Shown here in pieces: positions 45,989 through 55,270 of a stretch of 64,000 bases of DNA. Each line of letters opens with the position of its first letter. Position 1 is the stretch's first letter. A program made the position numbers and the translations under genes. This stretch comes from Pseudogemmobacter hezensis (GTDB lineage Bacteria; Pseudomonadota; Alphaproteobacteria; Rhodobacterales; Rhodobacteraceae), in contig NZ_JABJXT010000008.1 in the NCBI RefSeq assembly GCF_013155295.1, positions 1 through 64,000 on the forward strand, in the 5' to 3' direction. The notes below the pieces were generated by a model. That model ran no database searches. It was given only the letters and a program-made list of their open reading frames with translations, and was not told the DNA's origin.

Positions 45989-46885
45989 ATGAGCACCTAT
46001 ACCAACCTTCCCGCACCCAGCCCTGAGCAGGGTCTTAATCGCTATCTGCAGGAAATCCGCAAATTTCCACTGCTTGAGCCAGAGCAGGAATACATGCTGG
46101 CCAAAGCCTGGACGGAACGCCAGGATTCGAAAGCGGCCCACCAGCTGGTCACCTCGCATCTGCGGCTGGCCGCAAAAATTGCCATGGGCTATCGCGGCTA
46201 TGGCCTGCCGCAGGCAGAGGTCATCTCTGAGGCCAATGTTGGCCTGATGCAGGCGGTCAAACGCTTTGATCCGGAAAAAGGCTTCCGGCTGGCGACCTAT
46301 GCCATGTGGTGGATCCGCGCCTCGATCCAGGAATATATCCTGCGTTCGTGGTCTTTGGTGAAAATGGGCACCACCTCGGCGCAAAAGAAACTGTTCTTCA
46401 ATCTGCGCAAGGCCAAGGCCAAGGTCGGCGCGTTGGAAGAGGGTGATCTGCGGCCGGAAAACCTGGCCCAGATTGCCAAAGATTTGTCGGTGTCCGAGAC
46501 CGAAGTCGTCGAGATGAACCGCCGTCTGTCAGGCTCTGATGCCTCGCTGAACGCGACGGTCGGATCAGATGGCGATGGCGCGACCCAGTGGCAGGACTGG
46601 CTTGAGGATGAGGACAGCGATCAGGCAGGCGCCTATGCCGAGCAAGATGAGCTGGACACCCGCCGCCAGATGCTGACTGAGGCGATGTCGGTTCTCAATG
46701 ACCGTGAGAAAGACATCCTCATGCAGCGCCGCCTTTCCGAAGAGCCCGTTACGCTGGAAGATCTGTCGGAAAACTATGGCGTCTCGCGTGAGCGGATCCG
46801 CCAGATCGAAGTGCGTGCTTTCGAAAAGCTGCAGGCGCGGATGCGAGATCTGGCCCGCAGCAAAGGCATGGCAATCCCGGCCTGA
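45989..46885 (+). CDS. rpoH: RNA polymerase sigma-32 factor RpoH
   Basis: Heat-shock sigma factor, 298 residues. The N-terminal region 1.2 begins LNRYLQEIRKFPLLEPEQE; region 2 has SHLRLAAKIAMGYRGYGLP and DPEKGFRLATYAMWWIRASIQ-type core-binding and -10 recognition. The RpoH box AQKKLFFNLRKAK, which binds DnaK/FtsH and distinguishes RpoH from other sigma-70 proteins, is present. Region 4 ends VSRERIRQIEVRAFEKLQ. It stands alone with an extended upstream leader and a terminator. Many Rhodobacterales carry two RpoH genes; which one this is cannot be told here. Confidence 0.95.
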   Translation: MSTYTNLPAPSPEQGLNRYLQEIRKFPLLEPEQEYMLAKAWTERQDSKAAHQLVTSHLRLAAKIAMGYRGYGLPQAEVISEANVGLMQAVKRFDPEKGFRLATYAMWWIRASIQEYILRSWSLVKMGTTSAQKKLFFNLRKAKAKVGALEEGDLRPENLAQIAKDLSVSETEVVEMNRRLSGSDASLNATVGSDGDGATQWQDWLEDEDSDQAGAYAEQDELDTRRQMLTEAMSVLNDREKDILMQRRLSEEPVTLEDLSENYGVSRERIRQIEVRAFEKLQARMRDLARSKGMAIPA

Positions 46886-46918
46886 TCTGCGCGAAAAGCA
46901 CGTAAATACAATCAGATA

Positions 46919-46948
46919 CACCCGGCGCCCATGGTGCCGGGTGTTTTT
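46919..46948 (+). terminator. rpoH terminator
   Basis: CACCCGGC (46919-46926) and GCCGGGTG (46936-46943) form a perfect stem followed by TTTTTC, 33 bp after the rpoH stop. Confidence 0.9.
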
Positions 46949-47114
46949 CTGTCTGCCGTTTCCCGAAAAAAAAATCAACCAAAGCACGTTTTTTTCAAAA
47001 TCTCACCAAGGTCCCCCAGGGTGCCGACGTCTCTATATCAGACAGACAGCAATCATTGGCGGCAGTATGGGCGACAAGCCCATGCAGATCGCGCCACACC
47101 AGGGGAGGTTTGAA

Positions 47115-47903
47115 ATGACCTGTAACACCGTTCTTGAACTGCTTGGCCAGATCGCCTGCGCAAGCTCGATCGATGAGACATGGGAAATTGCCACCAGCCA
47201 TTTCGCAGGCATCGGCTTTGCCCGGGCGAATTACGGCTTCACCCGCTTTCGCCACCTGAAAACCATTGGCGACCCTGATGACGCGCTGTTTCTCAGCACC
47301 ATGGATCAGACCTATGCGCGGCGCTATTTTGAAAGCGGCCTGTTCAGCCGCAGCCCGGTTTTTCGCTGGGCAGAACGGAATTCAGGCCTGAAGACCTGGA
47401 AATGGGTGCATGACGCCCTGGCCGAGGGCCGCCTTTCCCCCGCCGAGGCCGATCTTGTGCGCCAGAATGACAGCAATGGCATTCGCGCCGGCCTGACCGT
47501 CAGTTTCCCCGAGACCTCCTCGCGCGCCAGGGGCGCATTGGGCCTGATCGCCGATCAAAATCTCAGCCATGAGGATGTCGAAGAGATCGTCCGCGAACGT
47601 CATGATGAGATCAACGCCATCGCCAATATGATGCATCTGCGCATCGTTCAGCTGCCGCAGCTGACGAAATCACGCGCGCTCAGCCCGCGCCAGCGCGAGG
47701 CGCTGGAATGGGTGGCCGATGGCAAGACCACCCAGGATGTGGCTTTGCTGATGGGGGTTTCCTCGGCGATGGTTGAAAAGCATCTGCGCCTTGCCCGCGA
47801 TGCCCTGGCTGTCGAGACCACGGCGCAGGCGGTGGCAAAGGGGGCTTTGCTGAATATGATTTTCCAGAACTTCCCCGCGCCAGCAGCCCAGGCCGCGCGA
47901 TAA
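47115..47903 (+). CDS. LuxR-type regulator with a degenerate autoinducer domain
   Basis: A 262-residue regulator with an N-terminal autoinducer-binding domain (about 12-165) and a C-terminal LuxR helix-turn-helix (about 190-250: LSPRQREALEWVADGKTTQD, then MGVSSAMVEKHLRLAR). Against TraR numbering with an offset of 10, Tyr61, Pro71 and Trp85 are kept (Tyr71, Pro81, Trp95), but Trp57 is Tyr67 and the key Asp70 is Ser80. No luxI gene is in the window, so it is a solo. The ATG at 47115 has GGGGAGG at ideal spacing; an ATG at 47067 is weaker. It lies in its own AT-rich promoter region after the rpoH terminator. Confidence 0.85.
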   Translation: MTCNTVLELLGQIACASSIDETWEIATSHFAGIGFARANYGFTRFRHLKTIGDPDDALFLSTMDQTYARRYFESGLFSRSPVFRWAERNSGLKTWKWVHDALAEGRLSPAEADLVRQNDSNGIRAGLTVSFPETSSRARGALGLIADQNLSHEDVEEIVRERHDEINAIANMMHLRIVQLPQLTKSRALSPRQREALEWVADGKTTQDVALLMGVSSAMVEKHLRLARDALAVETTAQAVAKGALLNMIFQNFPAPAAQAAR

Positions 47904-47986
47904 AAGCGCAGGCACCCTGCCCCGGTTTCCCTTGCAAATTCAGTCAGATGCCAGCCGATCCTGCCAGCGCCTCTGACCTGACATAA

Positions 47987-48015
47987 GAAAAGGGCCGCAC
48001 CTTTCGGCACGGCCC
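47987..48015 (-). terminator. terminator after the rpsB-tsf genes
   Basis: Read on the minus strand, GGGCCGTGCC (48015-48006) pairs with GGTGCGGCCC (48001-47992) around GAAA, using two G-U pairs, and runs into TTTTCTT. Confidence 0.88.
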
Positions 48016-48039
48016 CTGTCTTTCAACGCCTGGGCTGGA

Positions 48040-48951
48040 TCAGCCGCCAGCAAGAGTTTTCGCAACTTCTGCCGCGAAATCTTCTTCTTTCTTCTCGATG
48101 CCTTCGCCGACGGCCACACGGGCATAGCCGGTGATTTCGACGCCAGCTTCTTTGGCAGCCGCTTCAACGGTCAGGTCGGGATTGATGACGAAAGCCTGGC
48201 CCAGAAGCGTGTTCTCGGCGAGGAATTTCTTCATCCGGCCCGGGATGATGTTGTTGTGGATCACCTGCTCGGGCTTGGGCTTGGCCGAGGACGCATTTTC
48301 TTCCAGCGCCTTGGCGGTTTGCACGGCCAGCTCGCGCTCGACCACGACCGGATCAAGGGTTGCTTCCGACAGCGACAGCGGGTTGGTCGCAGCGATATGC
48401 ATAGCGAATTGCTTGCCGATCTCTTGCGCCTTTGCGCCTTCGCCTTTCAGCGCAACCAGCACGCCGATTTTGCCCATGCCGTCGGTGGCCGCATTGTGGA
48501 CGTAAGACACAACCGTGTCACCTTCCAGCGCATGCATCCGGCGCAGGGTCATGTTCTCGCCGATACGGGCGATTGCGTCGGTCAGCACTTCCGAAACGGG
48601 CTTGCCGTTCAGATGGGTGGCCTTCAGCACTTCGACGTCATTGGCGGTGGTCAGAGCGACTTCGGTGATCTCACGGACCAGCTTCTGGAAGTCGGCGTTT
48701 TTCGCCACGAAGTCGGTTTCCGAGTTGATCTCGATAGCCACGCCTTTGCCAGCGGTGACAGAAACGCCAACCAGGCCCTCTGCCGCAACGCGGTCAGCCT
48801 TTTTGGCGGCTTTCGCCAGGCCTTTGGTGCGCAGCCAGTCAACCGCGGCTTCCATGTCGCCATTGGTTTCGGTCAGCGCTTTTTTCGCGTCCATCATGCC
48901 TGCGCCGGTCGTCTCGCGCAGTTCTTTCACCATTGCTGCGGTGATGCTCAT
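48040..48951 (-). CDS. tsf: elongation factor Ts
   Basis: Guanine-nucleotide exchange factor for EF-Tu, 303 residues. The N-terminal UBA-like domain [30 protein letters not shown] is the standard signature. The core carries [15 protein letters not shown], and [10 protein letters not shown] and the C-terminal [12 protein letters not shown] motifs are intact. It lies 116 bp downstream of rpsB in the usual rpsB-tsf order and is followed by a strong terminator. Confidence 0.97.
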   Translation of the reverse strand: MSITAAMVKELRETTGAGMMDAKKALTETNGDMEAAVDWLRTKGLAKAAKKADRVAAEGLVGVSVTAGKGVAIEINSETDFVAKNADFQKLVREITEVALTTANDVEVLKATHLNGKPVSEVLTDAIARIGENMTLRRMHALEGDTVVSYVHNAATDGMGKIGVLVALKGEGAKAQEIGKQFAMHIAATNPLSLSEATLDPVVVERELAVQTAKALEENASSAKPKPEQVIHNNIIPGRMKKFLAENTLLGQAFVINPDLTVEAAAKEAGVEITGYARVAVGEGIEKKEEDFAAEVAKTLAGG

Positions 48952-49067
48952 TTTAGTGCTCCTTCGGAACGGAATTACATCGGGCGGAAACGGACTACGG
49001 CGGGGCTATCCCCGCCGTGCAACAACCCGGTGACGGTGAAGGGGGCAAATGCTGCCCCCTGCTCCGA

Positions 49068-49835
49068 TCAGGCTTCTTCGGCGGTCGCTTCTTCGGCCGG
49101 AGCCTCGTCCAGCGCGCCGAGATCAACGCCTGCAGCACCCAGCTGCGCCGACATGCCGTCCAGCGCTGCGCGTGCGATCAGGTCGCAGTAAAGTGCGATA
49201 GCGCGGGCCGCGTCGTCGTTGCCCGGGATCACGTGGCTGACGCCTTTGGGCGAGTTGTTGGTGTCGACGACGCCCACAACCGGGATGCCCAGCTTTTGTG
49301 CTTCGAGGATGGCGAGGTCTTCTTTGCCAACATCGATGATGAACAGCAGGTCAGGAACGCCGCCCATTTCACGGATCCCGCCCAGCGAAGCCTGCAGCTT
49401 GGCCTGGTCGCGTTCCATGCCGAGACGCTCTTTCTTGGTCAGGCCTTCTGCGCCCGAAGCAAGGGTCTCGTCGATTTGCTTAAGACGCTGAATCGACTGG
49501 GAAATGGTTTTCCAGTTGGTCAGCGTGCCGCCCAGCCAGCGGTGGTTCATGTAGTATTGTGCGCATTTCTCAGCGGCTTCGGCGATCGGCTTCTGAGCCT
49601 GACGCTTGGTGCCAACAAAGAGGATACGGCCGCCTTTGGCGACGGTGTCGCGCACGACTTTCAGAGCCTGGTCCAGCAGCGGGACGGTCTGGGTCAGGTC
49701 AACGATATGGATACCGTTGCGGTCGCCATAGATGTACTCCGCCATCCGCGGGTTCCAGCGCTGAGTCTGGTGACCGTAGTGAACGCCAGCTTCCAAGAGC
49801 TGACGCATCGAGAATTCAGGGAGCGCCATGTCCAA
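49068..49835 (-). CDS. rpsB: 30S ribosomal protein S2
   Basis: Small-subunit protein S2, 255 residues. Signatures: [24 protein letters not shown] at the start, [30 protein letters not shown], and [19 protein letters not shown] with [13 protein letters not shown]. The C-terminus is extended and Glu/Ala-rich ([12 protein letters not shown]), as in many alphaproteobacteria. The 220-bp region before it should hold the operon promoter and S2 leader, but I see no defined structure there. Confidence 0.97.
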   Translation of the reverse strand: MDMALPEFSMRQLLEAGVHYGHQTQRWNPRMAEYIYGDRNGIHIVDLTQTVPLLDQALKVVRDTVAKGGRILFVGTKRQAQKPIAEAAEKCAQYYMNHRWLGGTLTNWKTISQSIQRLKQIDETLASGAEGLTKKERLGMERDQAKLQASLGGIREMGGVPDLLFIIDVGKEDLAILEAQKLGIPVVGVVDTNNSPKGVSHVIPGNDDAARAIALYCDLIARAALDGMSAQLGAAGVDLGALDEAPAEEATAEEA

Positions 49836-50055
49836 ATACCTTTCCGGTTTGCGCCTGAGCGGAGGATTTCAGAGCAGATGCCCCAACCGGTGGACTGTTG
49901 CAGGATTTCTCCCCGCAAAGCCCGCCTCCGCCTGTGAAGTGCCGCGCATATAAACCGCCCCGCACCCTACCGCAAGCCGATAAACCTGCAGACTGCGGCA
50001 TTTTCGGCAGATTTCGCAAAGTTTACAGCGCCTCTCAGGGCTTGCGCCCCAAAGC

Positions 50056-50592
50056 CTAGGAGACCAGCGGAAAATTGGGGTCATTGGTCAGATCGTCGGT
50101 CTCGCCGGCCTCTGGCGGCCAGGCAGGCTCCAGGTTGCGCAAGGCGGCAGCCCGATTGCCCCATTGTGCGGCCATGATGCTGTCCTCATCAAAGCCGCCT
50201 TCGATCAGAAGATTGCGCAGCCCGCGTGCCGACCAACGTGAGCAATCGACCGGAACCGCATGATAAGGCACGAAAAACGGCACAGCCAGCCAGAAATATC
50301 CGCCAGGCCGCAGCATCTTCCAGACGCTGCGCAGGGCTGCATAGGGGCGCTCGATATGTTCCCAGACCTGATTGGCCAGGATGATGTCGAACTTCATCAC
50401 CTTGCCATCGGCATTGCGGAATGGGCCGTTACAGGGGTCGAAATCGGGAAAATGGAACGCCTGATGACTGCGAAAGCCCAGACGTTCCCCCCAGTTTCCA
50501 GAGATCTCCGCCGCATGTAACCGGGCCGGATCGAGATCACGCAGCCATTGGCGGCTGACCTGTTGCATCACGATCCGGTTCAGTGACGGCAT
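50056..50592 (-). CDS. SAM-dependent methyltransferase-like protein
   Basis: A 178-residue class I methyltransferase-like protein. Motif I is degenerate (AAEISGNWGERLGF); downstream motifs are good: FDIILANQVWEHIERP, where Asp and His/Glu match the usual methyltransferase motif, and LRPGGYFWLAVPF, the post-catalytic strand. The acceptor is unknown. The start at 50592 has AAGGAAGG upstream and lies 15 bp past the lpdA stop, so it is probably cotranscribed. An acidic C-terminus (ETDDLTNDPN) is unusual. Confidence 0.78.
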   Translation of the reverse strand: MPSLNRIVMQQVSRQWLRDLDPARLHAAEISGNWGERLGFRSHQAFHFPDFDPCNGPFRNADGKVMKFDIILANQVWEHIERPYAALRSVWKMLRPGGYFWLAVPFFVPYHAVPVDCSRWSARGLRNLLIEGGFDEDSIMAAQWGNRAAALRNLEPAWPPEAGETDDLTNDPNFPLVS

Positions 50593-50607
50593 CTGCCCCG
50601 CCTTCCT

Positions 50608-52005
50608 TCAGAAGTGGATCGCCCGACCATAGGCGTTCAGCACCGATTCATGCATCATTTCCGACAGGGTCGGATGCGGGAAGACGGTTTCCATCAGCTC
50701 TGCCTCGGTGGTTTCCAGCGTGCGGCCGACGATATAGCCCTGGATCAGCTCGGTCACCTCGGCACCAACCATATGGGCGCCCAGCAACTCGCCGGTTTTG
50801 GCGTCGAAAATGGTCTTGACCAGGCCCTCTGGCTCGCCAAGTGCAATCGCCTTGCCGTTGCCGATAAAGGGGAAGCGACCAACGCGGATCTCATAGCCCT
50901 GCTCTTTCGCCTTCGCCTCGGTCAGGCCAACCGATGCCACCTGCGGGTGACAATAGGTGCAGCCCGCGATCGAGCCCGGCTTGATGGGATGCGGATGCTG
51001 ACCCGCGATCAGCTCTGCCACCATCACGCCCTCATGGCTGGCCTTATGGGCAAGCCAGGGGGCGCCCGCTATATCGCCGATGGCGAAAAGGCCGGGCACG
51101 CCGGTGCGGCAGAACTCATCTGTGACGACATGGGTGCGGTCGATTTTCACGCCCAGCTCTTCGAGGCCCAGGTTTTCGACATTGCCGACAATGCCCACCG
51201 CCGAGATCACGGTGTCAAACTCCTGGGTTTCAACCTTGCCGCCGATCTCAATATGGGCGGTGACGCCCTTGCCGGGCTGACGGTCGAGCTTTTTCACGGC
51301 AGCCTTTTCGAGGATCTTCATCCCCTGCTTCACGAATTGCTTCTTCGCAAAGGCCGAGATTTCCGCGTCTTCCACTGGCAGGATGCGATCCATCACCTCG
51401 ACGACAGTGGTCTCAGCGCCCAGCGTATTGAAGAAGCTGGCAAATTCGATGCCAATCGCGCCGGATCCGATCACCAGCAGCTTTTTCGGCATCCGGCTTG
51501 CCACCAGCGCGTGCTTATAGCTCCAGACCAGGTCGCCATCGGCCTCAAGGCCGGGCAGTTCACGGGCGCGGGCCCCGGTGGCCAGGATGATGTTTTTGGC
51601 CGCCAGCGTCTCGGTGCCCTTGTCGGTTTTCACCTCGACCTTGCTGCCCGCCAGCAATTTCGCGGTCCCCATGACCACGGTCACCTTGTTCTTCTTCAGC
51701 AAATGGCCAACGCCACCCGCCAGCTGTTTCGCCACCCCGCGCGAGCGGGCAACGACGGCGGGAAGATCGTAAGAGATCCCCTCGGCTTTCAGGCCAAATT
51801 CCTTGGCGCGGTGCATCAGGTGAAACACCTCGGAAGAGCGCAAAAGCGCCTTGGTGGGAATACAGCCCCAGTTCAGGCAGATACCGCCCAGGTGCTCGCG
51901 TTCGACCACGGCGACTTTCTGGCCCAGCTGGGCCGCCCGGATCGCCGCGACATAGCCGCCCGGCCCAGACCCAATCACGATCACATCGAAGTGCTGATCG
52001 GCCAT
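50608..52005 (-). CDS. lpdA: dihydrolipoyl dehydrogenase (E3)
   Basis: FAD-dependent oxidoreductase that reoxidises lipoamide of 2-oxo-acid dehydrogenase complexes, 465 residues. FAD site GSGPGG (12-17), redox disulfide GGICLNWGCIP (Cys43-Cys48), NAD-binding VIGSGAIGIEFASFF and the catalytic His-Glu in VFPHPTLSEMMHE are all intact. Rhodobacterales have several paralogues; the CLNWGC variant is one common type. No E1 or E2 gene adjoins it, so the complex it serves is unknown. Confidence 0.95.
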   Translation of the reverse strand: MADQHFDVIVIGSGPGGYVAAIRAAQLGQKVAVVEREHLGGICLNWGCIPTKALLRSSEVFHLMHRAKEFGLKAEGISYDLPAVVARSRGVAKQLAGGVGHLLKKNKVTVVMGTAKLLAGSKVEVKTDKGTETLAAKNIILATGARARELPGLEADGDLVWSYKHALVASRMPKKLLVIGSGAIGIEFASFFNTLGAETTVVEVMDRILPVEDAEISAFAKKQFVKQGMKILEKAAVKKLDRQPGKGVTAHIEIGGKVETQEFDTVISAVGIVGNVENLGLEELGVKIDRTHVVTDEFCRTGVPGLFAIGDIAGAPWLAHKASHEGVMVAELIAGQHPHPIKPGSIAGCTYCHPQVASVGLTEAKAKEQGYEIRVGRFPFIGNGKAIALGEPEGLVKTIFDAKTGELLGAHMVGAEVTELIQGYIVGRTLETTEAELMETVFPHPTLSEMMHESVLNAYGRAIHF

Positions 52006-52081
52006 TCATTCCTCCCTCGGATAAACTGGTTTACCCTTAAACAATCTGGTTTAATCGTGCAACAAAGGTGGTGCCGCAACG

Positions 52082-52669
52082 CTATGCGTCTGATGCATGG
52101 CTGCTGCGCAGTCTTTCGACCAGGGCCGGATAGGCCCCTTGTGCAAGAAATTCGGCCTCGGCAGGAGTGGTTTCGCGGCCAAGCGCCTGGTTTCGAAAGG
52201 GAAAGCGGCCGAACAGGCGGATGATTTCCCGATGGGCGCGGGCATGAAGCAGGCTATCGGGGTTTTCCGGCATGCGCTCCTCGAAAAGTTGCACCGCCAG
52301 ATCCTGGTCAGCCAGATCCTCCGAGTGCTCAAAGGGCATGTAGAAGAACTGCCGCTCGGGCTCGGGTGCGCCCAGATCCCAGCCCTCATCCAGCGCGACA
52401 CGTGCCGCCGCACGGGCCATCGGGTCGCTGGCAAAGGCTTTGGCACTGCCGCGATGGATATTGCGCGAAAACTGATCGGCGATCACCAGATAGGCCAGCG
52501 TGCCGATCGGGCCGTCAATCCAGTGTTCCAGCCCGCCGCTCTGCAACGCTTCCAGCAGCTCGCCGAAACGCGCGGCGCAGGCGTCATCGGTTGCCGGATC
52601 GCCCGCATACCAGCCCTCGGGGCCGATCTCTTCGATCCAGAACTGCAAGACTTCGATTGGATCAGACAT
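52082..52669 (-). CDS. DUF924 family protein
   Basis: A 195-residue DUF924 (TPR-like helical) protein. Family motifs: VLQFWIEEIGPEGWYAGDP at the N-terminus, GTLAYLVIADQFSRNIHRGSAKAF, and EPERQFFYMPFEHSED with HREIIRLFGRFPFRNQAL. These His/Asp/Arg positions are the usual conserved ones, but no reaction is known. The ATG at 52669 has GGAGGTAA upstream. It lies upstream of lpdA on the same strand with 76 bp between them. Confidence 0.9.
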   Translation of the reverse strand: MSDPIEVLQFWIEEIGPEGWYAGDPATDDACAARFGELLEALQSGGLEHWIDGPIGTLAYLVIADQFSRNIHRGSAKAFASDPMARAAARVALDEGWDLGAPEPERQFFYMPFEHSEDLADQDLAVQLFEERMPENPDSLLHARAHREIIRLFGRFPFRNQALGRETTPAEAEFLAQGAYPALVERLRSSHASDA

Positions 52670-52720
52670 CTTTACCTCCGCTTTGGGCCAGACTGGCAGG
52701 CCGGGCGGCAAGGCGCAACC

Positions 52721-54151
52721 TCAGCCGTCGCGCGGTGGTGATTTTCCATCCTCTGACAGCGGGGGGACATCAGAGCGCAAGGTGGCCTCATCCGCCGCGC
52801 CCGTATCAGCTGTGCCCGTATCAGCTGTGCCCGTATCCGCTGACGTAGCCGGATCGCTGGTTTCGCGTACGATGATCAGCGCCTCTGCCGCCTCGGCTGC
52901 GGCCTCGGGATTTTCGGGCGAGGGATTGATTTCAGGCGCATTCTCTACGACCGCCACCGCCGCCACCGCCGAGGCCGTGGGCGAGACGCCGACAAAGGCC
53001 CCCGTCACCGTGGGCGTCGCCCGCTTTGTCATCCGCCAGGCCGCATAGCCGGCCAAAGCCGCATAAAGCACGCCGACAAAAAGAAAGAAGCCGCGAGACC
53101 CAACCACCCCCATCAGCCAGCCAGTAATCAGCGGCCCGAAGATCGACCCCACGCCATTGATGAACAAAAGCCCCGCAGAGGCCGCCGCCATCTGCTCTTT
53201 CGAGAGGTAGTCATTGGTATAGGCGATGATCAGGCCGTAAACCGGGTAAGTGATGCCGCCCAAAAGCGCCGCAACCACCAAAAGCGCCGGGAAGGGCAAG
53301 GGAAAGAGCGTGGCAATCGCCATGACAGCCGCCGCAATCACCGAAAGCCACAGAAGGATCTTGCGGCGGTCGATCCGGTCGGACAGCTTGCCGATCGGAT
53401 ATTGCAGGATCAGCCCGCCGATATAGAGGCAAGAGGTGAAAAGCGCGATCTGCTTGACCGACAGCAGGCTGACCGTGCCCCAGACCGAGGCCATGCCGAA
53501 CATCGCCGAGAACACGCCGCCGATCAGGAAGATCCCCACACAGCCCAGCGGCGAGATCTGGTACAGCTCACGAAAGCCGAGGCGCTGGCCGGTTTCAAAG
53601 CTGGGGGTCGGGAAGGTGGCCAGCAAAAGCGGCAGGAAGGCCAGCGAGACCAGAACCGAGGGGATCAGGAACAGTTCATATCCAAACGGATCGCCATAGG
53701 CCAGCAGCACCTGGCTGGATACGATCCCCAGCATCTGCACGATCATATAGGCCGAAAGCGCCTGGCCGCGCGTCTCATTCGTGGCAATCGAGTTCAGCCA
53801 GCTTTCCGCCGTGATATAGACACCCGCAAAGCCAAAGCCGATCACGATCCGCATCAGCGCCCAGGCCTGCCACTCGATCAGCATCGGATAGACCACCAGC
53901 ACCGCCGAAATCAGCGAGCCAAGCGCCGCGAACACCCGGATATGGCCGACATGCTGCAGCATCCCCGGCACATAGCGCGAGCCCAGCAAAAAGCCCAGGA
54001 AATAGGCCGACATCACCACCGACAGCTGGAAGGTGCCAAAGCTTTCCAGCGTGCCCCTGATCCCCAGCAGAGATCCCTGGACGCCGTTCCCCAGCATCAG
54101 CAGCAGCACCCCCAGAAGAAGCGGCCAGGTGGTGTAAAGAACTCTCAGCAT
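52721..54151 (-). CDS. MFS transporter with a repeat-bearing C-terminal tail
   Basis: A major-facilitator permease of 476 residues with 12 hydrophobic helices, YcaD-like in outline (GIRGTLESFGTFQLSVVMSAYFLGFLLGSRY at the N-terminus, IGKLSDRIDRRKILL in the middle loop, ITYPVYGLIIAYTNDYL). After about residue 390 comes an 85-residue hydrophilic tail rich in Ala, Glu and Asp. It includes a TADTG repeat encoded by 15-bp tandem DNA repeats. The tail is not part of the family fold and is likely disordered. Substrate unknown. Confidence 0.85.
   Translation of the reverse strand: MLRVLYTTWPLLLGVLLLMLGNGVQGSLLGIRGTLESFGTFQLSVVMSAYFLGFLLGSRYVPGMLQHVGHIRVFAALGSLISAVLVVYPMLIEWQAWALMRIVIGFGFAGVYITAESWLNSIATNETRGQALSAYMIVQMLGIVSSQVLLAYGDPFGYELFLIPSVLVSLAFLPLLLATFPTPSFETGQRLGFRELYQISPLGCVGIFLIGGVFSAMFGMASVWGTVSLLSVKQIALFTSCLYIGGLILQYPIGKLSDRIDRRKILLWLSVIAAAVMAIATLFPLPFPALLVVAALLGGITYPVYGLIIAYTNDYLSKEQMAAASAGLLFINGVGSIFGPLITGWLMGVVGSRGFFLFVGVLYAALAGYAAWRMTKRATPTVTGAFVGVSPTASAVAAVAVVENAPEINPSPENPEAAAEAAEALIIVRETSDPATSADTGTADTGTADTGAADEATLRSDVPPLSEDGKSPPRDG
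52800..52844. repeat. three 15-bp tandem repeats inside the MFS gene
   Basis: Units CCCGTATCAGCTGTG at 52800-52814 and 52815-52829 (identical) and a diverged third at 52830-52844. Being in frame, they encode repeated T-A-D-T-G in the protein tail; unit number could change without frameshift. Confidence 0.9.
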
Positions 54152-54232
54152 AGCGCGCTCCGGACAGAGAACTGGCTTACGGGGTCATATGGTTCAGCGG
54201 CGCCGATTGCGGCACCGCAGATCATTGGCAGC

Positions 54233-55270
54233 TTACGGGATCAGCAAAGACGAGTCGCCGTAGGAAAAAAAGCGGTATTGGTTCACGATGGCATGATCAT
54301 AGATTTCGCGCATCCTCTCCTGTCCCATAAGCGCCGAAACAAGCATCAAAAGCGTCGATTTGGGCAGATGGAAATTGGTCATCAGCGCATCGGACACGCG
54401 GAAGGTAAATCCTGGGTAAATAAAGATGTCGGTCCAGCCCGACCAGGCGGAAATTTCGCCGCTTTCTCTGGCGGCGCTTTCGATCAGGCGCAGCGCGGTG
54501 GTGCCGACCGGGATCACCCGCCCGCCCGCTGCCTTTGTGGCGCGGATTTCGGCGGCGGCGGCCTCTGTCACCTCGCCCCATTCGGCATGCATGCGGTGGG
54601 TGGTGACATCCTCGACCTTGACGGGAAGGAAGGTGCCCGCGCCGACATGCAGGGTGACTTCGGTGAAATCCACGCCGCGTGCCCGCAGCGCCTGCAAAAG
54701 ATCCGCGTCGAAATGCAGGCTGGCGGTGGGCGCGGCGACGGCACCGGAATTGCGGGCGAAAACAGTCTGGTAATCGTCATTGTCGGCGGCATCGGGGGCG
54801 CGTTTGGCGGCGATATAGGGCGGCAAAGGCATGGTGCCCGCAGCCTTCAGCGCCGCCTCGAAAGCGTCACCCTCCAGATTGAACTCAAGCCGCAGATCGG
54901 TTTCGCCCTTCTCGGCCACCCTCGCGCTGAGCTGGTCCGAGAAGCGGATCTCTTCGCCCAGGGCCAGTTTGCGCAGGGGCTTTGCCATCGCCCGCCAGCC
55001 GCCAGCGGCGGCGGGCTCCATCAGGGTGATCTCGATCTTTGCCACCGCATCGCCGCGTGCGCGGGTGCCGCTGAGCCGCGCCGGGATCACCTTCGTATTG
55101 TTCAGGATCAGCCGGTCGCCGGGACGGAAGATATCGACCAGATCGCGCACATGCAGATCCTGGATGCCGCCGCGCTCGGCCAGCAAAAGCCGGGCCGCGC
55201 TGCGCGGCCGCGCCGGGCGGGTTGCGATCAGCTCTTCGGGCAGGTGAAAATCGAAATCGGAAAGCTGCAT
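54233..55270 (-). CDS. queA: tRNA preQ1 ribosyltransferase-isomerase
   Basis: Transfers the ribosyl group of SAM to preQ1-modified tRNA, making epoxyqueuosine; 345 residues. N-terminal motif [19 protein letters not shown], then [18 protein letters not shown], and C-terminal [16 protein letters not shown]-like and [20 protein letters not shown] motifs are all present. Its start codon overlaps the stop of the AsmA-like gene (TGATG), so the pair is translationally coupled. tgt is the expected partner but is not in this window. Confidence 0.95.
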   Translation of the reverse strand: MQLSDFDFHLPEELIATRPARPRSAARLLLAERGGIQDLHVRDLVDIFRPGDRLILNNTKVIPARLSGTRARGDAVAKIEITLMEPAAAGGWRAMAKPLRKLALGEEIRFSDQLSARVAEKGETDLRLEFNLEGDAFEAALKAAGTMPLPPYIAAKRAPDAADNDDYQTVFARNSGAVAAPTASLHFDADLLQALRARGVDFTEVTLHVGAGTFLPVKVEDVTTHRMHAEWGEVTEAAAAEIRATKAAGGRVIPVGTTALRLIESAARESGEISAWSGWTDIFIYPGFTFRVSDALMTNFHLPKSTLLMLVSALMGQERMREIYDHAIVNQYRFFSYGDSSLLIP

